Positions 56,040-64,000 of a stretch of 64,000 bases of DNA are shown in pieces. The position numbers were made by a program, and so were the translations under genes. The notes beneath the pieces were generated by a model. It made no database searches. It saw only the letters and a program-made list of their open reading frames with translations, and was not told the origin of the DNA. Each line of letters opens with the position of its first letter. Position 1 is the stretch's first letter. Source of the stretch: JBKBUF01 sp046290815 (GTDB lineage: Bacteria > Bacteroidota > Bacteroidia > Cytophagales > Cytophagaceae); assembly GCA_046290815.1 (NCBI GenBank), contig JBKBUF010000005.1:1-64000 (forward strand), given 5' to 3'.

Positions 56040-57366
56040 GACAATTGTTTCCAACTGGGGAAACTATCCACGACTTGAATGTGGTTTCTTTGAACCTTCC
56101 AACCAGGACCTACTTTGTTCAAAAGTGGATCAGCTTCCTTCTGTAATTGCCAGAGGAAATGGAAGATGTTACGGTGATTCTGCCTTAGGTGAAAATATCA
56201 TCTCCACCCTGAAATTAAATAAAATACTATCATTTGACCTGAACTTAGGAATAATTACATGTCAGGCAGGTGTATTATTGTCAGATATACTTGAGGTGAC
56301 TGTACCTAAAGGGTTTTTCCTGCCAGTTACTCCAGGCACAAAATTCATAACTGTGGGAGGAGCTCTTGCATCGGACATCCATGGGAAAAACCATCATTCG
56401 GAAGGATGCTTTTCAGATCATGTCCACTCTTTTGATCTGCTTCTTTCCAATGGAAAAGTTGTAAGCTGTTCTAAAGAATCTACACCAGATCTTTTCTGGC
56501 TTACTGCCGGGGGAATGGGATTGACAGGTATCATCCTAAGCGTAACTTTTAAACTGAAACCAATAGAGACTGCCTACATAAGGCAGGAAAGTATAAAAGC
56601 AAAAAACCTCCAGGAAATCATGGAGCTTTTTGAAGAATCTGAAAACTGGACCTATACAGTTTCCTGGATAGATTGTCTTGCAAAAGGTAAACATATTGGA
56701 AAATCCATTATGATGAGAGGGGAGCATGCCTCAAGAGCCGAGCTAGGCAAAATATCAGATCCGCTTGTTTTAAAAAAGAAACTCAAACTGAATGTTCCTA
56801 TAGAACTTCCGGATTTTACCTTAAACAGCTTTTCGGTTAATGCTTTCAACTTTCTTTTTTACAACAAACAACAAAAGAGATTTATTAAAAACTTTCCGGG
56901 CTACGACAGTTTTTTTTATCCGCTCGATAGTATTGACAACTGGAACCGTATTTATGGCAAAAGCGGGTTTACCCAATATCAGTTTGTTATCCCCAAAGAA
57001 GCAAGCAAGGAGGGCCTTACTAAAATATTAAATAAAATTGCTGAATCCGGGGAAGGATCATTCCTGGCGGTGCTTAAGTTGTTTGGAAAAGCTAATTCGG
57101 ATGCCATCCTCTCATTTCCATTTGAAGGATACACCCTGGCGCTTGATTTCCGCATAAACAAAAAAGTATTTGCCCTCCTTGACGAATTGGACAAAATTGT
57201 TTTTGATTACGGAGGAAGGTTATACCTGACCAAAGATGTACGTATGTCGCCAGAATTTTTTGAAAAAACCTATGGAGATAAAAAACAGGAATTCCTGGCC
57301 AAACTAAAAAAGGCAGTACCTGACAATAAATTTAATTCCGTTCAATCTATCAGACTAGGATTATAA
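56029..57366 (+). CDS. DprE1-like FAD-dependent decaprenylphosphoryl-ribose oxidase
   Basis: DprE1 oxidises the 2'-OH of polyprenylphosphoryl-beta-D-ribose. The 445-aa protein has the FAD-binding VIARGNGRCYGDSALG and TPGTKFITVGGALASDIHGKNHH segments (His in the GGALASDIHGKNHH block) and the C-terminal YGKSGFTQYQFVIPKEA and RLYLTKDVR motifs, the latter with the active-site Lys402. At the place of mycobacterial Cys387, the residue hit by benzothiazinones, this protein has Ala371 (YTLALDF). ATG at 56029 overlaps ubiA by 11 bases, so the two are coupled. Confidence 0.9.
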   Translation: MSSKTIVSNWGNYPRLECGFFEPSNQDLLCSKVDQLPSVIARGNGRCYGDSALGENIISTLKLNKILSFDLNLGIITCQAGVLLSDILEVTVPKGFFLPVTPGTKFITVGGALASDIHGKNHHSEGCFSDHVHSFDLLLSNGKVVSCSKESTPDLFWLTAGGMGLTGIILSVTFKLKPIETAYIRQESIKAKNLQEIMELFEESENWTYTVSWIDCLAKGKHIGKSIMMRGEHASRAELGKISDPLVLKKKLKLNVPIELPDFTLNSFSVNAFNFLFYNKQQKRFIKNFPGYDSFFYPLDSIDNWNRIYGKSGFTQYQFVIPKEASKEGLTKILNKIAESGEGSFLAVLKLFGKANSDAILSFPFEGYTLALDFRINKKVFALLDELDKIVFDYGGRLYLTKDVRMSPEFFEKTYGDKKQEFLAKLKKAVPDNKFNSVQSIRLGL

Positions 57367-57367
57367 A

Positions 57368-58102
57368 ATGCAAACTGTATTAATACTTGGAGCAACCTCC
57401 GACATTGGCGAAGCCATTGCATATGAATTTGCCAGAAATAAGTTTAATGTAATTCTGGCTTCAAGAAAACATGAACGCCTTGCCCCATTAAAAAGTGACT
57501 TGTCTATACGACATAATGTAGAAGTAAGTTCAGTAGAGTTTGATGCATTGGACTTTAACAGTCATAAAGAATTCTACAAAAGCTTGGCAGGAAAGATAGA
57601 TGTAGCGGTGTGTGTGTTCGGATATCTAGGCGACCAGAAAATTGCCGAGGATGACAATGAAGAAACCTTAAAGATCATAAACAGCAATTATTCCGGTGCA
57701 GTTTCCATTTTGAATATCATTGCTAATGATATGGAGTCCCGGAAAAAAGGCACTATCATTGGTATATCATCAGTAGCAGGAGAAAGAGGCCGACAAAGTA
57801 ATTATATTTATGGCAGTGCCAAAGCAGCATTTACAGTGTATCTGGATGGCCTAAGGAATCGCCTGTTTAAATCAGGTGTACATGTGATTACAGTCAAACC
57901 TGGTTTTGTGGCCACCAAAATGATTGAAAATCTACCACCTACTCCAAAACCTTTAACAGCAAAACCTTCTAAAGTGGCTTCGGATATTTTCCAGGCCTAC
58001 AAAAAGAAAGAAAATACTTTATATACACTTTGGATGTGGAAGTATATAATGCTTATCATTAAAAATATTCCTGAAATCATTTTCAAAAAAATGAAGCTTT
58101 AA
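57368..58102 (+). CDS. DprE2-like SDR reductase
   Basis: The 244-aa short-chain dehydrogenase has the cofactor motif GATSDIGEAIA, the active site YIYGSAKAAF (Y-x-x-x-K) with the preceding ISSVAGE Ser, and PGFVATKM. DprE2 reduces the 2'-keto intermediate from DprE1 to polyprenylphosphoryl-beta-D-arabinose. The gene begins one base after dprE1, and its stop overlaps the next ATG (TAATG), giving a tightly coupled set. Confidence 0.88.
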   Translation: MQTVLILGATSDIGEAIAYEFARNKFNVILASRKHERLAPLKSDLSIRHNVEVSSVEFDALDFNSHKEFYKSLAGKIDVAVCVFGYLGDQKIAEDDNEETLKIINSNYSGAVSILNIIANDMESRKKGTIIGISSVAGERGRQSNYIYGSAKAAFTVYLDGLRNRLFKSGVHVITVKPGFVATKMIENLPPTPKPLTAKPSKVASDIFQAYKKKENTLYTLWMWKYIMLIIKNIPEIIFKKMKL

Positions 58103-58689
58103 TGGAACTTGCGGTATTCGACTTTGACGGGACCATCACCAGAAAAGATACCTTCATTGAATTTATTAAATTCTCCAAGGGAAGGCTTTCTTTTTTTACA
58201 GGCTTTGTTCTTTTGTCTCCTATACTCATATTATACAGGTTAAAAATTATTCCTAACTATAGGGCCAAGGAAATTGTATTACAATATTTCTTTAAAGGAA
58301 TTAGCAAAGAAAAGTTTATTGATTTGGGAAAGTCTTTCTGTTCTAAAAAACTACCGGCGCTAATCAGAGAAAAAGCCTTGGAGAAAATTTCATTTCATCA
58401 CAAAAACAATCACAAACTTATTATTATTTCAGCATCACCTTGTGAATGGATTAAACCCTGGGCTGAGCCTTTAGGTTTCACTGTAATAGGTACGGAACTT
58501 GAAGTTATAGATGGTAAGCTTACAGGAAAAATTTGCGGGAAAAACTGCTTCGGACCTGAAAAGGTTAAACGTCTTAAGGACAATATCAAAGTTTCTGATT
58601 ATAGTCTTATTTATGGCTATGGTGACAGTTCAGGAGACAAAGAACTTTTGGCCTTCGTCCACCAAGGTTTCTTTAAGCCTTTCCATTAA
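58102..58689 (+). CDS. HAD-IB phosphatase, candidate polyprenylphosphoryl-phosphoribose phosphatase
   Basis: The 195-aa protein has the HAD motifs: nucleophile Asp in VFDFDGTIT, the Ser/Thr motif IISASP, and GYGDSSGDKEL. This is the HAD-IB subfamily. In the arabinose-lipid route a phosphatase must remove the 5-phosphate from polyprenylphosphoryl-phosphoribose before DprE1 acts; in several Gram-negatives a HAD is fused to the UbiA enzyme. Here it is a separate gene joined by TAATG to dprE2. The substrate is inferred from context. Its end overlaps the convergent O-antigen gene by 17 bases. Confidence 0.78.
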   Translation: MELAVFDFDGTITRKDTFIEFIKFSKGRLSFFTGFVLLSPILILYRLKIIPNYRAKEIVLQYFFKGISKEKFIDLGKSFCSKKLPALIREKALEKISFHHKNNHKLIIISASPCEWIKPWAEPLGFTVIGTELEVIDGKLTGKICGKNCFGPEKVKRLKDNIKVSDYSLIYGYGDSSGDKELLAFVHQGFFKPFH

Positions 58690-59932
58690 ACTCTGCTTGA
58701 TTTTTTTGTCCGCAAAAGAAAGCGAATATAAATAGGGAATTAAATAATCCATAAAACATTATTCCCTTGTTTCTGCATAAGAGGCTCTCAGTAAAACAAA
58801 CAATTGCGAAAAGTATTATATAAGAACCATAATAATAATTTCCTCTTTTGAATGACCAATACAAAGGAAAAATAAAACCCGCAAGTAATGTAAACAATCC
58901 GATAGGCCCGAGTCCCAGCCAGGTCTCCAGATATTGGCTATGTGCATTCAACCTGGCTTCTGCACCCAAATTGAATTCATTTCTTTTATAAACTACAACT
59001 AACTCATCTGTGACATCGCCGGTACCAACACCATACCACTTTTCTTTCAGAAGCTCTTTAACATTTTTCCAGACTTCCAACCTCAGGTTGGGTCCGGTAG
59101 TATTGAATTCCGTTTTCCCCTTATCCAGATCTGTATATAACTCCCGGAACAATGTGCGATATCTTTCAGAATGATAAATGGTAAGAGACACCAATAAAAA
59201 AATAACGAACAATACAGATAAGCCTGCAATTACTTTTTTGTACCTGTATACATACCATGCTATATAAATGATGCTACTGATTAAAGTAAGTGCAATTAGA
59301 ATTCTTGATCCAAGCAAAAAGATGGTTATCAAAAAATAAATAATTAAAAACCATGTAACTGCATTTATAAAGAACTGTTTCCACAGTCTGATATGTGATT
59401 TTATATACAATAATGAAAAAATACAGAACAACAAATACATGGACAAATACACCCGATGTATATCAACAGTTAAAGCCAGCTCCTGCGAAAAGAAGAATTC
59501 TGTAGTATTATTTTCAAGCCATTGGTATGCGGCAAAAGCAAAACATACTGCTGTAAGTATAAAACAAGCTATAATAAAAGATAAAATAATGTAATGTACC
59601 TGCTTAATCGTGAAGTTAACCGAAACAAGAATGAAGGGAAATGCAAATAAAGCCGCCTTTTTTTCAAGGTCAAATAATCCATCCCCGATATTGCTGCTAA
59701 AAAGTAATCCTACAATATGTAACAAATAAAAGCCACTAAAAAGCAACACCCATTTGTTATTAACAGCAATTGAAAGCTTTTTCAGAAGGTTCCCTTCGAG
59801 GAGCCAATTAGCGGCAAAAGCAATAAAAAAAATATTAGAAACCTGAATATGGAAAGGAAAAGTAACAGCAAAAAGGATTATTAAGACCAGATGAAGTCTT
59901 TTATGTAAAATGTCCCTACGCGACAACTGCAT
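58673..59932 (-). CDS. O-antigen ligase/polymerase-like membrane protein (Wzy/WaaL family)
   Basis: I start at ATG 59932 (MQLSRRDILHKRLHLVLIIL), which overlaps the upstream glycosyltransferase by only 17 bases, whereas the first ATG of the open frame (60025) would overlap by 110. The protein of about 420 aa has about ten transmembrane helices and the large periplasmic loop of the Wzy_C/O-antigen ligase family (TGPNLRLEVWKNVKELLKEK, then GVGTGDVTDEL and AHSQYLETWLGLGPIGL, with the conserved His). It polymerises or ligates polyprenyl-linked glycans. It is the last gene of the minus-strand polysaccharide operon. Confidence 0.85.
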   Translation of the reverse strand: MQLSRRDILHKRLHLVLIILFAVTFPFHIQVSNIFFIAFAANWLLEGNLLKKLSIAVNNKWVLLFSGFYLLHIVGLLFSSNIGDGLFDLEKKAALFAFPFILVSVNFTIKQVHYIILSFIIACFILTAVCFAFAAYQWLENNTTEFFFSQELALTVDIHRVYLSMYLLFCIFSLLYIKSHIRLWKQFFINAVTWFLIIYFLITIFLLGSRILIALTLISSIIYIAWYVYRYKKVIAGLSVLFVIFLLVSLTIYHSERYRTLFRELYTDLDKGKTEFNTTGPNLRLEVWKNVKELLKEKWYGVGTGDVTDELVVVYKRNEFNLGAEARLNAHSQYLETWLGLGPIGLFTLLAGFIFPLYWSFKRGNYYYGSYIILFAIVCFTESLLCRNKGIMFYGLFNSLFIFAFFCGQKNQAEFNGKA

Positions 59933-61070
59933 CAGCTTTCTGAGGAGATTTAAATTCTGAATACTTTTCTTCAACAAAGGAAAGTATTTCATTTCGAAAC
60001 CTTTCTTCATTAAATGTTTCTGCATGGTCTCTAATCAACTTCGGATCAAACTGTCCTTTAATTTCTTCAAACCTCATTACAGCTTTTGTAATCGACTCTA
60101 CAGTTTGCTCATCAAAATAGATACCCGTTCTACCTTCTCTAACTGTTTCGAGACTTCCGCCTTTCCTATAAGCTATAACAGGAGTACCACATGCCTGTGC
60201 CTCAACAGTTGTTATTCCAAAATCTTCATCGGCAGCAAATACAAATGCTTTTGCCCGCTGCATGTAATCCTTTAATACCCCCAGAGGTTGATGTCCTAAT
60301 AATACAACATTCTTTCCTGCTTTACTTTGGATCTTTCTAAGATCGGGACCAGTACCGATTACATATAGCTTCTTACCTGGCATGTTGGTAAATGCTTCCA
60401 CAACTAAATCAATTTTTTTGTAAGAAACCATTCTGGACACTGCCACATAGAAATCTTCTTTGTCCTCTCTTAATTCAAATTCATGCGTAGCTACAGGAGG
60501 GTAGATTACTGCTGCATCTCGTTTATATATATTTTTGATTCTAGCTGCAACATAATTAGAATTGGCAATGAAAAAGGTAACATTATCTGCACTTTTAAGA
60601 TCCCATCGCCTTATTCTCTCCAGAATGAATTTTATCAGTTTTCCTTTTAACCCTTTCTCAAGTTTGGAATTTTTCAGATACTCCTCTGTAAGATCCCATG
60701 CATAGCGCATGGGGGTATGACAATAACAAACATGAAGTTGATCCTTCCTTGTCTTAACACCTTTAGAAACCGCATGACTGCTAGAAATAATAATATCTGC
60801 TTTTGAAACATCAAGAGATCTGACAGCCAAAGGCATTAATGGTAAGAAATTTCTATAGTGCTTTGCGATGCCGGGTATTATTTGAAGGAAAGATGTATTT
60901 ACCTTTTTGTTTTTAATAAACCATTTTAAACTTTCGGGAAGAAATTCAATAAGAGCACAAAGTGTGGATTCGGGAAATACATTTAAGAATTGTTCCACCA
61001 CCTTTTCAGAACCTGCATAGTTTACAAACCACTCATGCACTACATATACATTCTTGTTACTTATTTTCAT
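59916..61070 (-). CDS. GT4 glycosyltransferase
   Basis: The 384-aa GT-B protein has the acceptor-side N-terminal half (VVHEWFVNYAGSEKVVEQF, SSSHAVSKGVKTRKDQLHV, HTPMRYAWDL) and the donor half with AVSRMVSYKKIDLVVEAF, GTGPDLRKIQ and the E-x7-E motif in EDFGITTVEAQACGTPVIA. Mannosyltransferases of capsule and O-antigen loci share this pattern. Sugar specificity cannot be read. It starts one base after the stop of the next upstream GT4 gene, so the two are co-transcribed. Confidence 0.9.
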   Translation of the reverse strand: MKISNKNVYVVHEWFVNYAGSEKVVEQFLNVFPESTLCALIEFLPESLKWFIKNKKVNTSFLQIIPGIAKHYRNFLPLMPLAVRSLDVSKADIIISSSHAVSKGVKTRKDQLHVCYCHTPMRYAWDLTEEYLKNSKLEKGLKGKLIKFILERIRRWDLKSADNVTFFIANSNYVAARIKNIYKRDAAVIYPPVATHEFELREDKEDFYVAVSRMVSYKKIDLVVEAFTNMPGKKLYVIGTGPDLRKIQSKAGKNVVLLGHQPLGVLKDYMQRAKAFVFAADEDFGITTVEAQACGTPVIAYRKGGSLETVREGRTGIYFDEQTVESITKAVMRFEEIKGQFDPKLIRDHAETFNEERFRNEILSFVEEKYSEFKSPQKADAVVA

Positions 61071-61071
61071 A

Positions 61072-62190
61072 TCAGGCAGATAGTGATTGTAATAACTCTA
61101 TATGTCTCATGGCGGAATTTTTCCAGGAGAATTTTAATACGTTTTGATACCCTTTTTCAATTAGTTCATCTCTGAGACTGGTATTTTCCAGTAATGTATG
61201 AATTTTTTCTGCAATACAAATATAGTCATTTGGGTCAAAATATAAGGCAGTATCATTACATACTTCAATTACACTAGGAATGTGGGATGCTATAACCGGA
61301 CAACCGGCTGCCATCGCCTCTAATGGAGGGAGTCCAAAACCTTCATACAATGAAGGAAATACCAGCATTTGGCTTAAATGAAACAGATAAGGCAATTCAT
61401 TATCCAAAGCTGATTCAATAAATCTAACCTGGTGTTGAAGCCCTTTTGAATTTATTATATCATCAATGTTGTTTACTCCTGTGATAAAACCTTTCTTTTT
61501 TCCGACAATTACGAGGTGCAGGTCATCTACATTACTATATTGGCCTTTTAAATAAGCAAAAGCATTTATCAGGGTTTGCAGATTTTTATGTGGCTTAACA
61601 TTTCCTAAAAACAACAAGTATCTTGCCGGAAGATTATATTTCTTTGAAATTTCAACTTTACCTGAATCAGATAAACATGAAAATTTTTTATAATCAACAC
61701 CGTTATGAATAACTGCAATTTTATCTTCTTTAACATTTAAGTATTTTCCTATTTCAGATTTAGAAAAATTGGAAACTGTAATAATTGAATCCGACTTATT
61801 TGCTGCTTGAGATAAAACAAATCTGGAATATAATTTCTGAAACATGGACAATTGGTCAAAGAATGCCAAATGAAAAACATCATGGATAGTTACCATTCTT
61901 CTTTTTGCTCGTATTGGTAATATCGGCACATTATAATGCGGACTCCAGAAAATATCGCATGGTGGGATTAAAAAGGGAAACAAAAGCTGCTCTTTTAAGG
62001 AATATATATTACAATTAAACTCGATTACTTCTACAGATCTTGAATTAATTATAGTGAATAATTCTGACCCTCTTCCTAATATTGTAATTTTGAATTTCCC
62101 TTCAAGGTGAGCTAACAAATTTTTTATATAAGTTCCAATTCCTGAAGCATTCAGCATCCGGCCGTCAATACATATATGTTTCAGGTCCAT
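61072..62190 (-). CDS. GT4 glycosyltransferase
   Basis: The 372-aa protein has an N-terminal DGRMLNASGIGTYIKNLL glycine loop, VTIHDVFHLAFF, SIITVSNFSKSEI, and the donor half LFLGNVKPHKNLQTLINAF plus the E-x7-E motif in PSLYEGFGLPPLEAMAAGC, followed by PVIASHIPSVIEVC. This is a standard GT4 of polysaccharide assembly, similar to the WbaZ/mannosyltransferase type. It lies five bases downstream of the Wzy-like gene. Confidence 0.92.
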   Translation of the reverse strand: MDLKHICIDGRMLNASGIGTYIKNLLAHLEGKFKITILGRGSELFTIINSRSVEVIEFNCNIYSLKEQLLFPFLIPPCDIFWSPHYNVPILPIRAKRRMVTIHDVFHLAFFDQLSMFQKLYSRFVLSQAANKSDSIITVSNFSKSEIGKYLNVKEDKIAVIHNGVDYKKFSCLSDSGKVEISKKYNLPARYLLFLGNVKPHKNLQTLINAFAYLKGQYSNVDDLHLVIVGKKKGFITGVNNIDDIINSKGLQHQVRFIESALDNELPYLFHLSQMLVFPSLYEGFGLPPLEAMAAGCPVIASHIPSVIEVCNDTALYFDPNDYICIAEKIHTLLENTSLRDELIEKGYQNVLKFSWKNSAMRHIELLQSLSA

Positions 62191-62195
62191 TTGTT

Positions 62196-63518
62196 TTACG
62201 CTGGATAAAGTGAAGACTTGTAATTCCTATACATTGACAGACCAATAAAATAGCCAAGATTGACCATCCCTATATGAACCCACAAATAAATTCTTAAAAT
62301 ATTCTGATTCATATTCAGCAAAACAAGTTCAAAAAACAATGCTAGCAACAGAGCATATAATAATCCGCTATATGCCCTATTATATTTTTTGATTTGTGAT
62401 GCCAACCTGGCTGTTTTGTAAAATAAGACTATTAGAAAGGTAATAAAAAACAGAAACCCAAAGATTCCGCTGGTAACTAATGTTTCAACAAATACATTCA
62501 TTCCTTCATAAGACTTTGTCTGCCACTGAAAATGAATATATGCTCCCCGTACCTGTGCAATAGCAGAAGGAACTCCTCCTAAACTACGACCAATAAACGG
62601 ACTATTAAGAAACGCCTGGAAAGTATCCTGAAGTTCTTTAAGTCGTTGCCCTGAAGAATGGTTTGTTTGCCCCATTACTCCCATTCCGGCTAAAATAAAT
62701 TTGATTTTGTTAAACTTGAATATTAAATAATAAGAGACTACACCTATAATCATAAAAAAACCTGTGGATAATACCAATGTAATTTTTTTAATCCTCAAAG
62801 TTGTAAACACTCTAAAACTTTCCTGAAATAGATATATTACAATTATCAAACCCATTATTATCAAACCCATGCGAGAGGTAGATAAAATCAATGATAAAGT
62901 GAGAATTGAAAAACACCACTTAGAATAAAAATATTTGTTATGATAATTTTTATTGACCAATAAATAAAAGTAAGTCACCCAAGCAATAAGAACATAAGTA
63001 GAAAAATATGAAGGTTCATATGAAAATGCATTTATCCTTGGCAATCTTCCACTCATCCACCATTGGGTAATATAAAATGATATTCCATATAGACCTAATA
63101 AGAACTGAAACAATCCAAATAATGCAATAGCTGTAAAGCTCAATAAATAAATTCGGACAAGTTTTAAAAAGTCCTTCTCATCTTTAAAAAAGAAAGGTAG
63201 GGATACAATAAATACTACCAACAATATCATCCAGAATAGGTAACCGATGTTTCTGGATAAAATACTTGTATTTGGCAAAAACATAATTAGAAACAGAAGC
63301 CAAATAAAAAAGAATACTGACCCTAAAAATCTCAATTTAGAATGATCTTTGTTTTTTAAGATAAATAAAAACAATACTAAGGACTGAATAATCATCATTA
63401 TAAATGAAATTCTTAAAGAAAAGCCTCCTATTCTGAAGTTTAAAAAAATATCAAATGAAGAAGTAACAAAAACAATTACTGTTAAAACCCAAATAATTTT
63501 ATTTAAATGTATTTTCAT
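62196..63518 (-). CDS. O-antigen polymerase-like membrane protein (Wzy type)
   Basis: The 440-aa protein has about 11 hydrophobic helices and a loop with GQRLKELQDTFQAFLNSPFIGRSLGGV, the Arg-rich periplasmic loop style of Wzy/O-antigen ligase proteins. The N-terminus begins MKIHLNKIIWVLTVIVFVTSS without a cleavable signal. It probably polymerises repeat units on the lipid carrier. A second ligase/polymerase-like gene lies at the operon end, so one of the two may act as ligase. Confidence 0.82.
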   Translation of the reverse strand: MKIHLNKIIWVLTVIVFVTSSFDIFLNFRIGGFSLRISFIMMIIQSLVLFLFILKNKDHSKLRFLGSVFFFIWLLFLIMFLPNTSILSRNIGYLFWMILLVVFIVSLPFFFKDEKDFLKLVRIYLLSFTAIALFGLFQFLLGLYGISFYITQWWMSGRLPRINAFSYEPSYFSTYVLIAWVTYFYLLVNKNYHNKYFYSKWCFSILTLSLILSTSRMGLIIMGLIIVIYLFQESFRVFTTLRIKKITLVLSTGFFMIIGVVSYYLIFKFNKIKFILAGMGVMGQTNHSSGQRLKELQDTFQAFLNSPFIGRSLGGVPSAIAQVRGAYIHFQWQTKSYEGMNVFVETLVTSGIFGFLFFITFLIVLFYKTARLASQIKKYNRAYSGLLYALLLALFFELVLLNMNQNILRIYLWVHIGMVNLGYFIGLSMYRNYKSSLYPA

Positions 63519-63523
63519 GGCCT

Positions 63524-64000
63524 TTATCGATTCTCATTATGAAATTCATATTTATCCTTGAATTCACTGATTAGAAAAGTTTGATTTTCAAATCTGGAAT
63601 ATCTTTGAAAAAATTTCATGAGTAAAAAATACCTTTTAATCCCTATAATATTTTTAAATAAGGACATTAGGTTGTTCATAGTTTTCAACTTTTTATCAAA
63701 TCCGGATAAACCTTTTTCGTTCATTCCGTCGACATTATCATTTCCTTCAATTAACAATTTATGATTTTTAAACTTTTCGTGAATAGATCCCTTTCCAACT
63801 ATAAACGGATTGGTCGAACCACTTATTAAGCCCTGATCAACTAATCTTTTATAGATTCTCCTGTGCATCTGATTTATAGCTTCACCATTGCTAAAATAGT
63901 TGAAATCATATTTAAAACTTAAATACCCCTTAAGATTGTGATTTTTTAGGGATAAATAGTATTCCGATACCAAAGGAATGAGTTCAGGAAATTTTTCCTT
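63524..64000 (-). CDS. Partial polysaccharide-operon gene, 3' end only
   Basis: The frame stays open to the right edge of the window, so the gene continues outside. About 158 residues are visible, beginning KEKFPELIPLVSEYYLS and ending KYEFHNENR. They contain an IYKRLVDQGLISGSTNPFIVG segment and a C-terminal basic helix (MKFFQRYSRF). No signal or transmembrane helix is seen in this part. The family is not recognised. It is five bases upstream of the Wzy-like gene, so it belongs to the polysaccharide operon. Confidence 0.6.
   Translation of the reverse strand, partial: KEKFPELIPLVSEYYLSLKNHNLKGYLSFKYDFNYFSNGEAINQMHRRIYKRLVDQGLISGSTNPFIVGKGSIHEKFKNHKLLIEGNDNVDGMNEKGLSGFDKKLKTMNNLMSLFKNIIGIKRYFLLMKFFQRYSRFENQTFLISEFKDKYEFHNENR

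Overview
The window looks like a chromosomal segment of a gliding, T9SS-secreting member of the Bacteroidota, most likely a Cytophagales-type organism. The supporting evidence is: AT-rich DNA; several large exported proteins ending in type IX secretion (T9SS) type A sorting domains (658-3792, 11966-13261, 40613-43819, 49924-52584); the gliding genes gldB, gldE and gldD; SprB-type repeats; and at least one clean Bacteroidetes promoter (TTTG, 19 nt, TAnnTTTG) in front of a tRNA. A run of exactly 100 N at 13685-13784 shows that the sequence is a draft scaffold.

Layout. 1-10241 (minus) is an operon of exported proteins: a 1449-aa protein of unknown function, a fibronectin-III protein, a SprB-repeat T9SS protein and a small Ig-like protein. 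10563-13950 holds small accessory genes, an N-terminally truncated ELWxTDG-repeat T9SS protein abutting an unrelated truncated gene, the scaffold gap and a heptanucleotide satellite. 13951-18536 carries DNA repair genes (uvrA, nth) around an ECF sigma factor and a small overlapping partner. 18540-22658 carries asnB, a glycosyltransferase and gldB. 22730-24245 has two tandem outer-membrane beta-barrel paralogues. 24326-30522 is a divergently transcribed core block: HU, a TPR protein, a tiny AURKAIP1/COX24-type protein and rng on minus; mutY, ssb, gldE and gldD on plus. gldE seems to have lost its membrane domain. 30698-33883 is a soluble six-PAS histidine kinase, followed by tRNA-Val and a degenerate 3' half copy of a tRNA. 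34316-40554 is mixed metabolism and envelope (AsmA-like, DUF547, ilvA, SDR). 40613-49740 includes an RCC1-repeat T9SS protein, a cyclase-like DUF2652 protein convergent with an HD-Pycsar-type membrane effector, a WD40/TPR protein and a Kelch lipoprotein.

49924-64000 is surface carbohydrate territory. A secreted sugar-dehydrogenase-like T9SS protein precedes a plus-strand set of DUF2079 membrane protein, UbiA-family phosphoribosyltransferase, DprE1-like oxidase, DprE2-like reductase and HAD phosphatase. Together these read as a pathway for a polyprenyl-phosphate D-arabinofuranose donor plus a candidate GT-C transferase that would use it. It converges on a minus-strand polysaccharide operon with two O-antigen polymerase/ligase-like proteins and two GT4 glycosyltransferases that runs off the right edge.

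The strongest leads for something not routinely described are the arabinofuranose-donor set in a gliding bacteroidete, the DUF2652 cyclase-like/HD-PycTM pair, and the operon built around the 1449-aa exported protein. Several other oddities (13261 junction, gldE) could be biological or assembly artefacts and are marked as such. All functional calls come from reading motifs and gene order; no database search was run.
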